5,768 nt of DNA from Oceanospirillaceae bacterium UBA2001. GTDB taxonomy: Bacteria; Pseudomonadota; Gammaproteobacteria; Pseudomonadales; Balneatricaceae. The position numbers and the translations under genes are program-made. The notes under the pieces were generated by a model that searched no databases, was not told where the DNA came from, and saw only the letters and a list, made by a program, of their open reading frames with translations. The stretch covers positions 1 to 5,768 of the forward strand of contig DDCR01000013.1 of the NCBI GenBank assembly GCA_002335115.1, written 5' to 3'. Position 1 is the stretch's first letter, and each line of letters starts with the position of its first letter. Of the stretch, positions 1 to 5,768 are shown one piece after another.

Positions 1-1342
1 TGTTTTTTTTTATGCTGTATTAGGGGGTATGAAAGGTATTACTTATACCCAAGTGGCTCAGTATTGTGTCATGATTTTTGCCTTTACAGTGCCTGCACTG
101 TTTCTAACCTTTTCAATGACTGGGCATTTATTACCTCAAACTGGACTGGGAGCGACTTTAAATAATGGCATGTCAGTTTTGGACCACCTTGATGGTTTAG
201 TTACAGAATTGGGGTTTTCAAGCTTTACTGAAGGAAGTAAAAGTAAAGTTGATATGTTTTTTATCACCGCTGCATTGATGTTCGGCACGGCAGGATTACC
301 CCACGTGATCGTGCGCTTTTTTACTGTTCCTAGGGTCAGAGATGCGCGCATATCGGCCGCTTGGGCGCTTGTTTTTATTGCCATTCTTTACTCGTCCATA
401 CCTGCCGTAGCCGCTTTTGGTCGAATCAATCTGATCGAAACTGTAAATGGTGCTGATAACTTAGGTACGCCTTACGAAGAAATGCCCCAGTGGTTTAAAA
501 AATGGGAAAATGCAGGTTTAATTGCTTGGTATGATCATAATGCCGACGGTCGGACCCAGTATGCTGCGGGAGATGCCTTCACGGGACGTCAACATAAACC
601 TATTTATTGGGGCGCTGCAGAAGACAAAGTGGCGCGTAATTTTTATTCTAATCAAAGGCACGTGGTGAATCCAAGTTCCGGCGAATTTGACCCAAAAGTC
701 CAACCCTTTGCGAATGAAATTTATGTTGATTCAGACATTATGGTGCTGGCCAATCCAGAAATAGCTGAACTTCCAGACTGGGTTATTGCCCTCATCGCAG
801 CGGGTGCCATGGCAGCGGCCTTGTCCACAGCTGCTGGATTGCTGCTTGTAATAGCAACTTCTGTGTCTCACGACCTATTGAAAAAAACCATTAGGCCTCA
901 AATTACTGACAGACAGGAACTTCTGGCCGCGCGCTTAGCTGCCATGGTGGCAGTGCTGGTTGCTGGTTATTTGGGAATGCATCCACCCGATTATGTGGCT
1001 GCCGTAGTGGCTTTGGCATTCGGCTTAGCTTGCGCTTCGTTCTTTCCAGCCATTATTATGGGGATCTTTTATCAGAGGATGAATAAATATGGGGCCATAA
1101 GTGGTATGTTAGTGGGCCTGATCTCCACCATAAGTTATATCGTGTACTTTAAGTTTTTGGGTGGTGAGCCGGAACATTGGCTAATGGGTATTTCACCAGA
1201 AGGGTTTGGTGCTTTAGGAATGGTGTTGAACTTTATTGTGGCCTATTTAGTGGCGCACTTAACACCAGAACCGCCCAAACATATTCAACAAATTGTGCAA
1301 AATATTCGTGTGCCGCGCAATAGTGGCTCTGCATATTATTGA
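1..1342 (+). CDS. Sodium:solute symporter, VC_2705-like (acetate permease relative), 5' end cut off by window
   Basis: Inner-membrane Na+-coupled transporter of the SSS family (LeuT fold); the substrate is unknown, with ActP-type carboxylate permeases the nearest well-known relatives. The frame is open from base 2 to the window edge and reads VFFYAVLGG before the Met at base 29. The joined GGMKGITYTQVAQY is the mid-protein SSS motif, so that Met is internal and roughly 130-150 N-terminal residues are missing (family length about 570-590). Numbering from that Met, hydrophobic segments lie near 6-28, 74-98, 110-131, 251-279, 299-316, 321-348, 354-378 and 390-412. GTAGLPHVIVRFFTVP (86-101) and STAAGLLLVIATSVSHDL (266-283) are signature stretches; S266/T267 probably match the Na2-site Ser/Thr of PutP. 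A long polar loop (132-248) should be periplasmic, because positive residues flank the cytoplasmic sides, and it contains a DxNxDG motif. The C-terminus IRVPRNSG resembles VC_2705-type ends. A DUF294 regulator follows after 38 bp. Family is secure; substrate is not. Confidence 0.93.
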   Translation, partial: VFFYAVLGGMKGITYTQVAQYCVMIFAFTVPALFLTFSMTGHLLPQTGLGATLNNGMSVLDHLDGLVTELGFSSFTEGSKSKVDMFFITAALMFGTAGLPHVIVRFFTVPRVRDARISAAWALVFIAILYSSIPAVAAFGRINLIETVNGADNLGTPYEEMPQWFKKWENAGLIAWYDHNADGRTQYAAGDAFTGRQHKPIYWGAAEDKVARNFYSNQRHVVNPSSGEFDPKVQPFANEIYVDSDIMVLANPEIAELPDWVIALIAAGAMAAALSTAAGLLLVIATSVSHDLLKKTIRPQITDRQELLAARLAAMVAVLVAGYLGMHPPDYVAAVVALAFGLACASFFPAIIMGIFYQRMNKYGAISGMLVGLISTISYIVYFKFLGGEPEHWLMGISPEGFGALGMVLNFIVAYLVAHLTPEPPKHIQQIVQNIRVPRNSGSAYY

Positions 1343-1380
1343 ACAATGGAGTGGTTTTTATAGGTGTTTTATGATGAATC

Positions 1381-3210
1381 ATGCACTCTAGCAACGCTTT
1401 TAATGCGGATGTCTTGCCGTTTAATTTGTTAGACGAGGACGAGTACAGCCTATTGCAAGATAGTCTTGATATAGCGTATTACCAAGCTAGTGAAGTGATT
1501 ATTAGCACAGGTGATGTGCCTGAAGGTTTGTACATTATTTTAAAAGGCTGCGTCAGCGAATTAGATGTTAAAAATGCAGACCAGCGCCGTGGGCACACGT
1601 TTGTGCACTATACCAATGATGACTATTTTGGAGCTTGGTCAGCCCTGCGTGGCTCCGCAATTCATGATTTCATCGCCGATGAAGAAACTATTTGTTACAT
1701 CCTTCCTACAAAAATATTGTTGGACCTTATTTATCGTAATCCTCACTTTGGTGATTTTTTCAACAAAAATCTGTCACTAAAAAACGAGTTGTTAGAACAA
1801 AAAAATGATTCACTAAACATGACCGAGTTTATGCTTGCACGCATAGACAGTTCTTGTATGCGTGCTGCTTCATTATTGCCCCATGGTTCCAGTTTAGAAG
1901 ATGCCACTCGTTTTATGAATGAGCAACAAGTTGATTGTGCGCTAGTGCAGCGTGGCAAACGGTATGGCATGGTGACTGGGACAGATTTATTAAACGCAAT
2001 TGTGTTAGATAAACTTCCTGTGACCACCGATGTACAAGCCATCGCAAACTATCGATTGATTACGGTCGAATCTGGAGATTACCTTTTTAATGCACTTATT
2101 TTGATGACATTGCACCAAATTGACCGAGTGGTGGTAATGCAAAGTTCTGAATTGCATGGCATTATTGATTTAGCAGACACTTTAAGTTATTTTTCTAGTC
2201 ATTCGCATGTGGTGGGATTACGGATCGAACGCGCGACGAGTATTGACGAACTTAAGGCAGCAGCGGGGGATATGGGTAACTTAATTCGTTCACTTTATGC
2301 CCAGGGTGTTAAAGTTCGCTTCGCCATGGATTTGTTGGCGGCCCTTAACAAACGTTTGATGTCGAAGTTATTTAATCTTGTTGTTCCTGAAAGTGTGCTG
2401 CCCCATGTGTGTTTAGTGATGATGGGCAGTGAAGGCCGAGGTGAACAGATTGTTAGAATTGACCAAGACAATGGCCTGATTATGCGTGACAGCCTAGATT
2501 GGCCTGAATGCCAAAAAACCATGGAGTATTATACTCAAACCCTAGTAGATTTGGGTTATCCAAGGTGTCCTGGACAGGTTATGGTGAACAATCCATTTTG
2601 GGTGCAACCCTTGAGTGAATGGACCCAGCGCATGCGAGATTGGGTTGCAAAGGCTGATAATGATAGTTTACTGAATTTATCTATATCAATAGATGCACAT
2701 GCAGTGGCGGGTAATAAAGCCTTATTTAAGACCAGTCGCAACTGGTTATTAAGGGAATTACAGCAACAACAACGATTTTTAACATCTTTTGCGGAAGTGG
2801 CCCTCGTGTTTGAAACACCTTTGAACTTTATGGGTGGCATTAGGGATAGAGCGGCGGGAATTGATGTTAAAAAGGGTGGTATTTTCCCCATAGTCCATGG
2901 GGTGAGAGTTTTAGCCATGCAATATCAGGTCGCCGAAACTAATACTTACAAACGTATTGAAAGCTTAATTAAACTGGGTGTATTGCCCCCGCGTCTCGGT
3001 AGTGAGTTGATGGAGTCTTTTTCAATATTGCAATGGATCCGTTTGGCCCACCATTTGCAGCAACAAGAGCAAGATTGCACGCCTGAAGAATTGAATAACC
3101 ATATCAACTTAGAGTCCTTGGATCGTTTAGAAAAAGATTTGTTGAGGCAGTCACTTCAAGTCGTTAAAGACTTTAAGAAACACCTATCCTTGAGGTATCG
3201 TCTAGGTTGA
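1381..3210 (+). CDS. DUF294 signalling protein: cNMP-binding-like, CBS pair, putative nucleotidyltransferase
   Basis: Predicted cytoplasmic regulator of 609 aa, a normal length for this architecture. Residues about 13-125 form a cyclic-nucleotide-binding-like beta roll (GDVPEGLYIILKG, 44-56), but the phosphate-binding cassette is degenerate (DYFGAWSALRG, 81-91, without the FGE...RxA pattern), so cAMP binding is doubtful. Residues about 157-213 and 217-275 are two CBS domains (GMVTGTDLL; GIIDLADTL), which usually bind adenosine nucleotides. Residues about 290-430 are the GlnD-like DUF294 module, with GSEGRGEQ (349-356) and the acidic pair D361/D363, so the nucleotidyltransferase core looks intact. 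Residues about 440-600 are the helical C-terminal DUF294 domain (FETPLNFMGGI, KKGGIFPIVHGVR). The start is ATG 1381: an in-frame TGA lies at 1375-1377, and no strong ribosome site is visible. It sits between the symporter and the exonuclease (5 bp before its start). A role in controlling the transporter according to nucleotide state is inferred from position only; its target and reaction are unknown. Confidence 0.93.
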   Translation: MHSSNAFNADVLPFNLLDEDEYSLLQDSLDIAYYQASEVIISTGDVPEGLYIILKGCVSELDVKNADQRRGHTFVHYTNDDYFGAWSALRGSAIHDFIADEETICYILPTKILLDLIYRNPHFGDFFNKNLSLKNELLEQKNDSLNMTEFMLARIDSSCMRAASLLPHGSSLEDATRFMNEQQVDCALVQRGKRYGMVTGTDLLNAIVLDKLPVTTDVQAIANYRLITVESGDYLFNALILMTLHQIDRVVVMQSSELHGIIDLADTLSYFSSHSHVVGLRIERATSIDELKAAAGDMGNLIRSLYAQGVKVRFAMDLLAALNKRLMSKLFNLVVPESVLPHVCLVMMGSEGRGEQIVRIDQDNGLIMRDSLDWPECQKTMEYYTQTLVDLGYPRCPGQVMVNNPFWVQPLSEWTQRMRDWVAKADNDSLLNLSISIDAHAVAGNKALFKTSRNWLLRELQQQQRFLTSFAEVALVFETPLNFMGGIRDRAAGIDVKKGGIFPIVHGVRVLAMQYQVAETNTYKRIESLIKLGVLPPRLGSELMESFSILQWIRLAHHLQQQEQDCTPEELNNHINLESLDRLEKDLLRQSLQVVKDFKKHLSLRYRLG

Positions 3211-3215
3211 CAGTT

Positions 3216-3848
3216 ATGATGATTAAGCGACGGTTACGCCGTGTTAAAGATGTTTGGAAGGTGCGTCAACTCAAGAGTGGTTGGGCGCATCTATTTCAGC
3301 ACTACTATGGCAAAGAACTGGTATCTTTGGATATTGAGACCACCAGCTTAGATGTTTCTAAAGCACAGATATTGTCCATCGGAGCGGTGGTGATTAAAGG
3401 CAACCGTGTTTTGAGTAGTGAAAAATTGTCCCTAACCTTGTCTCCACCCAAAGACTTACCGAAAGACTCTGTAAAAATTCACAAGCTGCGCCGTATTGAT
3501 CTTAATGAAGGTTTGCCTGTAGCCGAAGCGATAGAACAACTGCTTAAATTTATAGGTAATCGCCCGATTGTAGGGTATAACATAGCCTATGATTTAGCTG
3601 TTTTAGACCGATATGTAAGACCCCTATTTGACTTCGGTATGCCTAATCGATGTGTTGATGTGATGGACTTATATCGAAAGAAAAAGCAACTTTCTGGTAG
3701 TGTAGATTGCCAGATTAACTTATCTTTCGAAGCTATCGCTAAAGGTTTAGACGTACCTGTCCTAGGCCGGCATACGGCCCTTGGGGATGCGATTACTACG
3801 GCCATCATTTTTGTGCGCTTAAAGTCTTCGGTCGGCCTGGTTAAATAA
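3216..3848 (+). CDS. 3'-5' exonuclease, DEDDh / DNA polymerase III epsilon-like
   Basis: Predicted metal-dependent 3'-5' exonuclease of 210 aa that removes nucleotides from DNA or RNA ends. All DEDDh residues are present: ExoI LDIETTSLD (D39, E41), ExoII IVGYNIAYDLAVLD (D126) and ExoIII GRHTALGDAITT (H186, D191), so it should be active. The length fits free-standing epsilon-like exonucleases; it lacks the long C-terminal tail of DnaQ that contacts the polymerase, so it is probably not the replicative proofreader. A strongly basic N-terminus (KRRLRRVKDVWKVRQLK) precedes the fold and could contact nucleic acid. Start choice: ATG 3216 has an AGG nine bases upstream. A TTG at 3207 overlapping the previous stop would add three residues, and ATG 3219 is also possible. 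Only five bases separate it from the DUF294 gene, implying co-transcription and probably coupled translation. The physiological substrate and the reason for its link to a transporter operon are unknown. Confidence 0.92.
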   Translation: MMIKRRLRRVKDVWKVRQLKSGWAHLFQHYYGKELVSLDIETTSLDVSKAQILSIGAVVIKGNRVLSSEKLSLTLSPPKDLPKDSVKIHKLRRIDLNEGLPVAEAIEQLLKFIGNRPIVGYNIAYDLAVLDRYVRPLFDFGMPNRCVDVMDLYRKKKQLSGSVDCQINLSFEAIAKGLDVPVLGRHTALGDAITTAIIFVRLKSSVGLVK

Positions 3849-3896
3849 TGTTGGAGGGACCTTGTGGAGAGGCTATTTAAATCGGCTTAGCTTTCA

Positions 3897-3924
3897 CTTA
3901 CACTAGGGATAAAACAGGTATAAA
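3897..3924 (+). promoter_or_regulatory. Candidate sigma70-type promoter for the STAS-cheY-cheA genes
   Basis: CTTACA (3897-3902, 4 of 6 matches to the -35 consensus) and TATAAA (3919-3924, 5 of 6 to the -10 consensus) are separated by 16 bp. This is the best-looking promoter in the 156-bp gap before the STAS gene and would give a leader of about 75 nt. No FliA-type (TAAA-N15-GCCGATAA) promoter was found in the gap. AT-rich gaps often yield such matches, so this is tentative. Confidence 0.35.
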
Positions 3925-3929
3925 ACCAG
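3909..3929 (+). repeat. Near-perfect tandem direct repeat over the candidate -10 region
   Basis: ATAAAACAG (3909-3917) is followed by ATAAAACCAG (3920-3929), 11 bp start to start, about one helical turn. The second copy overlaps the candidate -10 box. This spacing is compatible with a dimeric regulator contacting one DNA face, but it may be chance in AT-rich DNA. Confidence 0.35.
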
Positions 3930-3962
3930 TATTACTGATTAGTCCAAGTATAGTTTAATTTG

Positions 3963-3988
3963 GGTTAATTTGATTTGATAGATTAACC
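3963..3988 (+). repeat. Inverted repeat / stem-loop in the leader of the STAS gene
   Basis: GGTTAAT (3963-3969) is exactly complementary in reverse to ATTAACC (3982-3988). With one A-U and two G-U pairs the RNA stem can extend to 10 pairs around a six-base loop. It ends three bases before the AAAGGGG ribosome site at 3992. No T-run follows, so it is not a classical terminator. An operator or leader hairpin affecting translation is possible, but the AT-rich stem is weak. Confidence 0.4.
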
Positions 3989-3991
3989 AGT

Positions 3992-3998
3992 AAAGGGG
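3992..3998 (+). promoter_or_regulatory. Ribosome binding site of the STAS gene
   Basis: AAAGGGG lies six bases before ATG 4005 and supports that start. It is the clearest ribosome site near the beginning of the chemotaxis genes, in line with this gene being first in its operon. Confidence 0.7.
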
Positions 3999-4004
3999 CA
4001 TGTT

Positions 4005-4277
4005 ATGGCTGGCAGTGCGACCATACAGTTGGACGCTGAATTAACCATCGCGCAAGTGGAAGTTTGGCTCAAACGCTTGTTAACTGAAACACCAGCCGAT
4101 TATGAGATGATGATAGATGCATCTGAGTTAGTGAGAGTTGATGCGGCAGGTTTACAGCTACTGTTAGCATTTAAAAAGAGTTGTGCTGCAAAAAATGTGG
4201 CAGTCGCCTTATTTAACGTTCCTAAAAACATCCAAGAACTCATTCGAGTGTCAGGCCTAACTCAGGAACTGGGTTAA
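4005..4277 (+). CDS. Single-domain STAS protein, chemotaxis-operon associated
   Basis: Small cytoplasmic protein of 90 aa made of one STAS domain, a fold used for protein-protein switching (SpoIIAA and MlaB types). Visible family features are the central strand MMIDASELVRVDAAGLQLLLAFKKS (about 35-59, helix starting at the DxxGL turn) and the C-terminal VALFNVPKNIQELIRVSGL (about 67-85). The turn reads D46-A47-A48-G49, whereas classical anti-sigma antagonists have D-S-S-G or D-S/T-A-G with a phosphorylatable hydroxyl, so regulation by phosphorylation at that site is not expected. ATG 4005 is preceded by a good ribosome site. It is followed by cheY after 96 bp and then cheA, so it probably acts with this signalling system, for instance as a scaffold or output partner; this rests on gene order. 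A lipid-transport MlaB role is unlikely in this context. Confidence 0.88.
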   Translation: MAGSATIQLDAELTIAQVEVWLKRLLTETPADYEMMIDASELVRVDAAGLQLLLAFKKSCAAKNVAVALFNVPKNIQELIRVSGLTQELG

Positions 4278-4361
4278 ATGATCTAAATTAGAGTCTTTGA
4301 TTACATAGCAAAGGCATGATAAATTTTGTAGCATGGAATAAAAATTACTTTATCTTTGAGT

Positions 4362-4365
4362 GGAG
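4362..4365 (+). promoter_or_regulatory. Ribosome binding site fixing the cheY start
   Basis: GGAG lies eight bases before ATG 4374. It favours that ATG over the in-frame TTG at 4356, which would lie upstream of this site and add residues that CheY proteins do not have. Confidence 0.7.
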
Positions 4366-4373
4366 TTATATTG

Positions 4374-4736
4374 ATGACGAAAATACTGGCAGTAGACGAT
4401 TCTGCGTCAATGCGCCAGATGGTGGTGTTTACCTTACAAAGTGCTGGTTATGAAGTGGTGGAGGCTGCAGATGGACAGCAGGCGCTTGATATTGCTGAGG
4501 GTACAACTTTTGATCTGGTCTTAAGTGATGTCAATATGCCTGTGATGGATGGAATCCAGTTAGTAAAGCAACTGCGCCAGCTAGAAGCTTATAAGTACAC
4601 TCCCATTCTGATGTTAACCACGGAAACATCAGGGGATAAGAAAATGGCTGGTAAAGGGGCTGGAGCCACAGGCTGGGTGGTCAAACCATTTAATCCTGAT
4701 AAACTGCTCGCTACGATTAAAAAAGTCATAGGGTAA
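4374..4736 (+). CDS. cheY: CheY chemotaxis response regulator (single receiver domain)
   Basis: Receiver protein of 120 aa with no output domain, the usual CheY size. It accepts phosphate from CheA and, when phosphorylated, classically binds the flagellar switch (FliM). All catalytic residues are present: acidic pocket D8/D9 (AVDDS), phosphoacceptor D52 (LSDVNMPVMDG), T82 of the switch (LMLTTE) and K104 (VVKPF). The aromatic switch position, Tyr106 in E. coli, is W101 here. The tail GKGAGATGWVVKPFNPDKLL is typical of CheY in proteobacterial che clusters. The start is ATG 4374, supported by GGAG; an extension from TTG 4356 (MSGVIL) is rejected. It lies 96 bp after the STAS gene and 76 bp before cheA. 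Control of swimming is the default expectation, but clusters of this kind can also drive other outputs. Confidence 0.95.
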   Translation: MTKILAVDDSASMRQMVVFTLQSAGYEVVEAADGQQALDIAEGTTFDLVLSDVNMPVMDGIQLVKQLRQLEAYKYTPILMLTTETSGDKKMAGKGAGATGWVVKPFNPDKLLATIKKVIG

Positions 4737-4798
4737 GTATTTTTAGAGTTCAAACGTCAGGCTAGGGTGTGTAATTTCAACGCCAACAACAAGTCAGT

Positions 4799-4805
4799 AA
4801 AAGGG
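4799..4805 (+). promoter_or_regulatory. Ribosome binding site of cheA
   Basis: AAAAGGG ends seven bases before ATG 4813 and supports this start for cheA. The 76-bp cheY-cheA gap shows no convincing terminator or promoter, so read-through from cheY is expected. Confidence 0.65.
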
Positions 4806-4812
4806 TTATGAC

Positions 4813-5768
4813 ATGAGTATTGATCTGAGCCAATTCCATGCAGTGTTCTTTGAGGAAAGTTTTGAAGGCCTTGAACTGATGGAAGCTGCCCTGCTTGATT
4901 TAGACGTAGATAACCCCGACAGTGAACAAATTAATGCAATATTCCGGGCTGCTCATTCAATCAAAGGTGGCAGTGGGACCTTTGGATTTGTCCAGGTTTC
5001 TGAGTTTACTCATATTTTAGAAACTTTATTAGATAAAGTCCGTGATGGGGGCCATGCGATAGACGCAGATGGCATTGAGCTTTTTTTGCAATCAGTTGAT
5101 TGTTTAAGGGGTCTACTTGAGGCTTTGCAAGCTGAACAAGAACCAGATTTGCAGCGTGCTAATCAATTGACTGCGGTCTTTCAAGCGGTATTGGATGGCG
5201 CAACTTACGCTGATAGCTCGAGTCAAGTAAACACCAATCCACCTCAAGACAAGGGGATTAACGAGGTTCTTGAACCTGAGCTGCCCGTCATCCCAGAGGC
5301 AGAAAACCTTGGTGCTGTGCGCCAACAAATTGGCTTTAAAATAGACTTTAAACCCGACACAGACATGCTTAAAGGTGGAAATGACCCAGTGCGCATGTTG
5401 CGTGAGTTAGCTACGTTAGGGGAAATAAAAACGACCTTAGATGCGAGTGAACTTCCACCATTGGAGTCTTTGGTAGCGGATAATTGTTATGTGTCTTGGA
5501 ATATAGAACTCATGACAAGCTGCAAAATTGATGATGTTGAAGAAGTGTTTGAGTGGGTGGAGGATGAATGTGAGTTGTCCATTACTCCGATCATGGCGGA
5601 TGCACCTAACACCAGTAATAGCCAGTCTGAAGATGCACAATCCAACTCTAATGTGCAAGCTACTGACACCAAAGGCGAGCGTTTGGTAATGCCTTCTGGA
5701 CCGCTGCCTAGTCTGGATAATTTGCAACTGCCCAGTCCTACAGTGCCAAAATCTTCTGAGGCTGTGCA
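4813..5768 (+). CDS. cheA: CheA chemotaxis histidine kinase, N-terminal part (3' end beyond window)
   Basis: The frame runs without a stop from ATG 4813 to the window end (318 complete codons), so the protein is truncated by the window rather than broken. Residues 1-125 form the HPt (P1) domain; AHSIKGGSGTFGF (47-59) carries the phosphorylated H48. An acidic, Pro/Ser-rich linker (about 130-170) follows. Residues about 173-260 (FKPDTDMLKGGNDP, LRELATLG, CYVSWNIEL, VFEWVEDECELSI) look like the P2-type CheY-docking domain of che systems outside E. coli. A second low-complexity linker (about 261-318) runs to the edge. The dimerisation, ATPase and CheW-like domains are expected downstream. It should autophosphorylate under receptor control and pass phosphate to the CheY encoded just upstream. 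The identification as CheA is strong, because HPt sequence, P2-like domain and gene order agree; kinase activity cannot be judged here. Confidence 0.93.
   Translation, partial: MSIDLSQFHAVFFEESFEGLELMEAALLDLDVDNPDSEQINAIFRAAHSIKGGSGTFGFVQVSEFTHILETLLDKVRDGGHAIDADGIELFLQSVDCLRGLLEALQAEQEPDLQRANQLTAVFQAVLDGATYADSSSQVNTNPPQDKGINEVLEPELPVIPEAENLGAVRQQIGFKIDFKPDTDMLKGGNDPVRMLRELATLGEIKTTLDASELPPLESLVADNCYVSWNIELMTSCKIDDVEEVFEWVEDECELSITPIMADAPNTSNSQSEDAQSNSNVQATDTKGERLVMPSGPLPSLDNLQLPSPTVPKSSEAV

Noticed and set aside
3..11. Run of nine T at the window edge as a slippage or frameshift site
   Set aside because: It reads normally as Phe codons in a membrane segment and the frame is intact on both sides of it as far as the window shows.
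29..31. ATG at 29 as the start of the symporter gene
   Set aside because: The frame stays open upstream to the window edge, and the residues before it (VLGG) complete the conserved SSS motif GGMKG, so this Met is internal.
1565..1780. Plus-strand ORF of 71 codons inside the DUF294 gene
   Set aside because: It is an out-of-frame shadow with no domain, and the DUF294 frame is continuous through it.
3871..3893. Possible terminator after the exonuclease gene
   Set aside because: GGCTATTTAAAT and the nearby GGCTTAGC do not form a stable hairpin and no T-run follows; I saw no convincing rho-independent terminator in the gap.
4284..4324. Promoter for cheY (TTGATT 4297-4302 with ATAAAT 4319-4324, or a FliA site from TAAA 4284)
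   Set aside because: The sigma70 match is weak and the FliA spacing is wrong; the 96-bp gap can be explained as part of the operon.
4356..4373. TTG 4356 as the cheY start, adding MSGVIL
   Set aside because: ATG 4374 has a well-placed GGAG and gives the usual CheY N-terminus (MTKILAVDDS).
5437..5727. Minus-strand ORF of 96 codons opposite cheA
   Set aside because: It lies wholly within the cheA frame, has no recognisable domain, and its length is expected by chance opposite a real gene. The same holds for the other minus-strand ORFs at 136-384, 518-703, 1743-2042, 2295-2522, 2556-2918, 3587-3808, 5113-5328 and 5487-5672.

Overview
The window looks like a stretch of a marine-type gammaproteobacterial chromosome, moderately AT-rich. 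Gene content and protein style suggest Alteromonadales (Shewanella, Alteromonas or Glaciecola-like). This is inferred from families and gene order only; no search was run. All six protein-coding genes lie on the + strand, and both window edges cut through a gene.

Bases 1-3848 form a tight three-gene block. It begins with the 3' three-quarters of a sodium:solute symporter (acetate-permease-like, VC_2705 type). Next, after 38 bp, is a 609-aa signalling protein with a cyclic-nucleotide-binding-like domain, a CBS pair and a DUF294 GlnD-like nucleotidyltransferase module. Five bases later comes a DEDDh 3'-5' exonuclease of the DNA polymerase III epsilon type. The spacing indicates one transcription unit. 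Its likely theme is solute uptake with an intracellular regulator that senses nucleotide or energy state; how the exonuclease fits is not evident.

Bases 3849-4004 are non-coding (156 bp). They hold a plausible sigma70-type promoter, short direct repeats and an inverted repeat just upstream of the next gene's ribosome binding site.

Bases 4005-5768 start a chemotaxis-type operon: a small single-domain STAS protein, a CheY response regulator and the N-terminal part of a CheA histidine kinase (HPt domain, linker and P2-like domain; the dimerisation, ATPase and CheW-like domains lie beyond the window). CheA would autophosphorylate and pass phosphate from His48 to CheY Asp52. The STAS protein is a possible accessory partner and lacks the usual phosphorylatable serine.

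Several start codons need care. The first gene is open to the window edge, so its first ATG (base 29) is internal. CheY starts at ATG 4374 rather than an upstream TTG. The exonuclease probably starts at ATG 3216 rather than TTG 3207. I found no RNA gene, insertion sequence, CRISPR array or clearly novel system. The most interesting points are the transporter/DUF294/exonuclease block, a calcium-loop-like motif in the symporter's periplasmic loop, and the non-phosphorylatable STAS motif.
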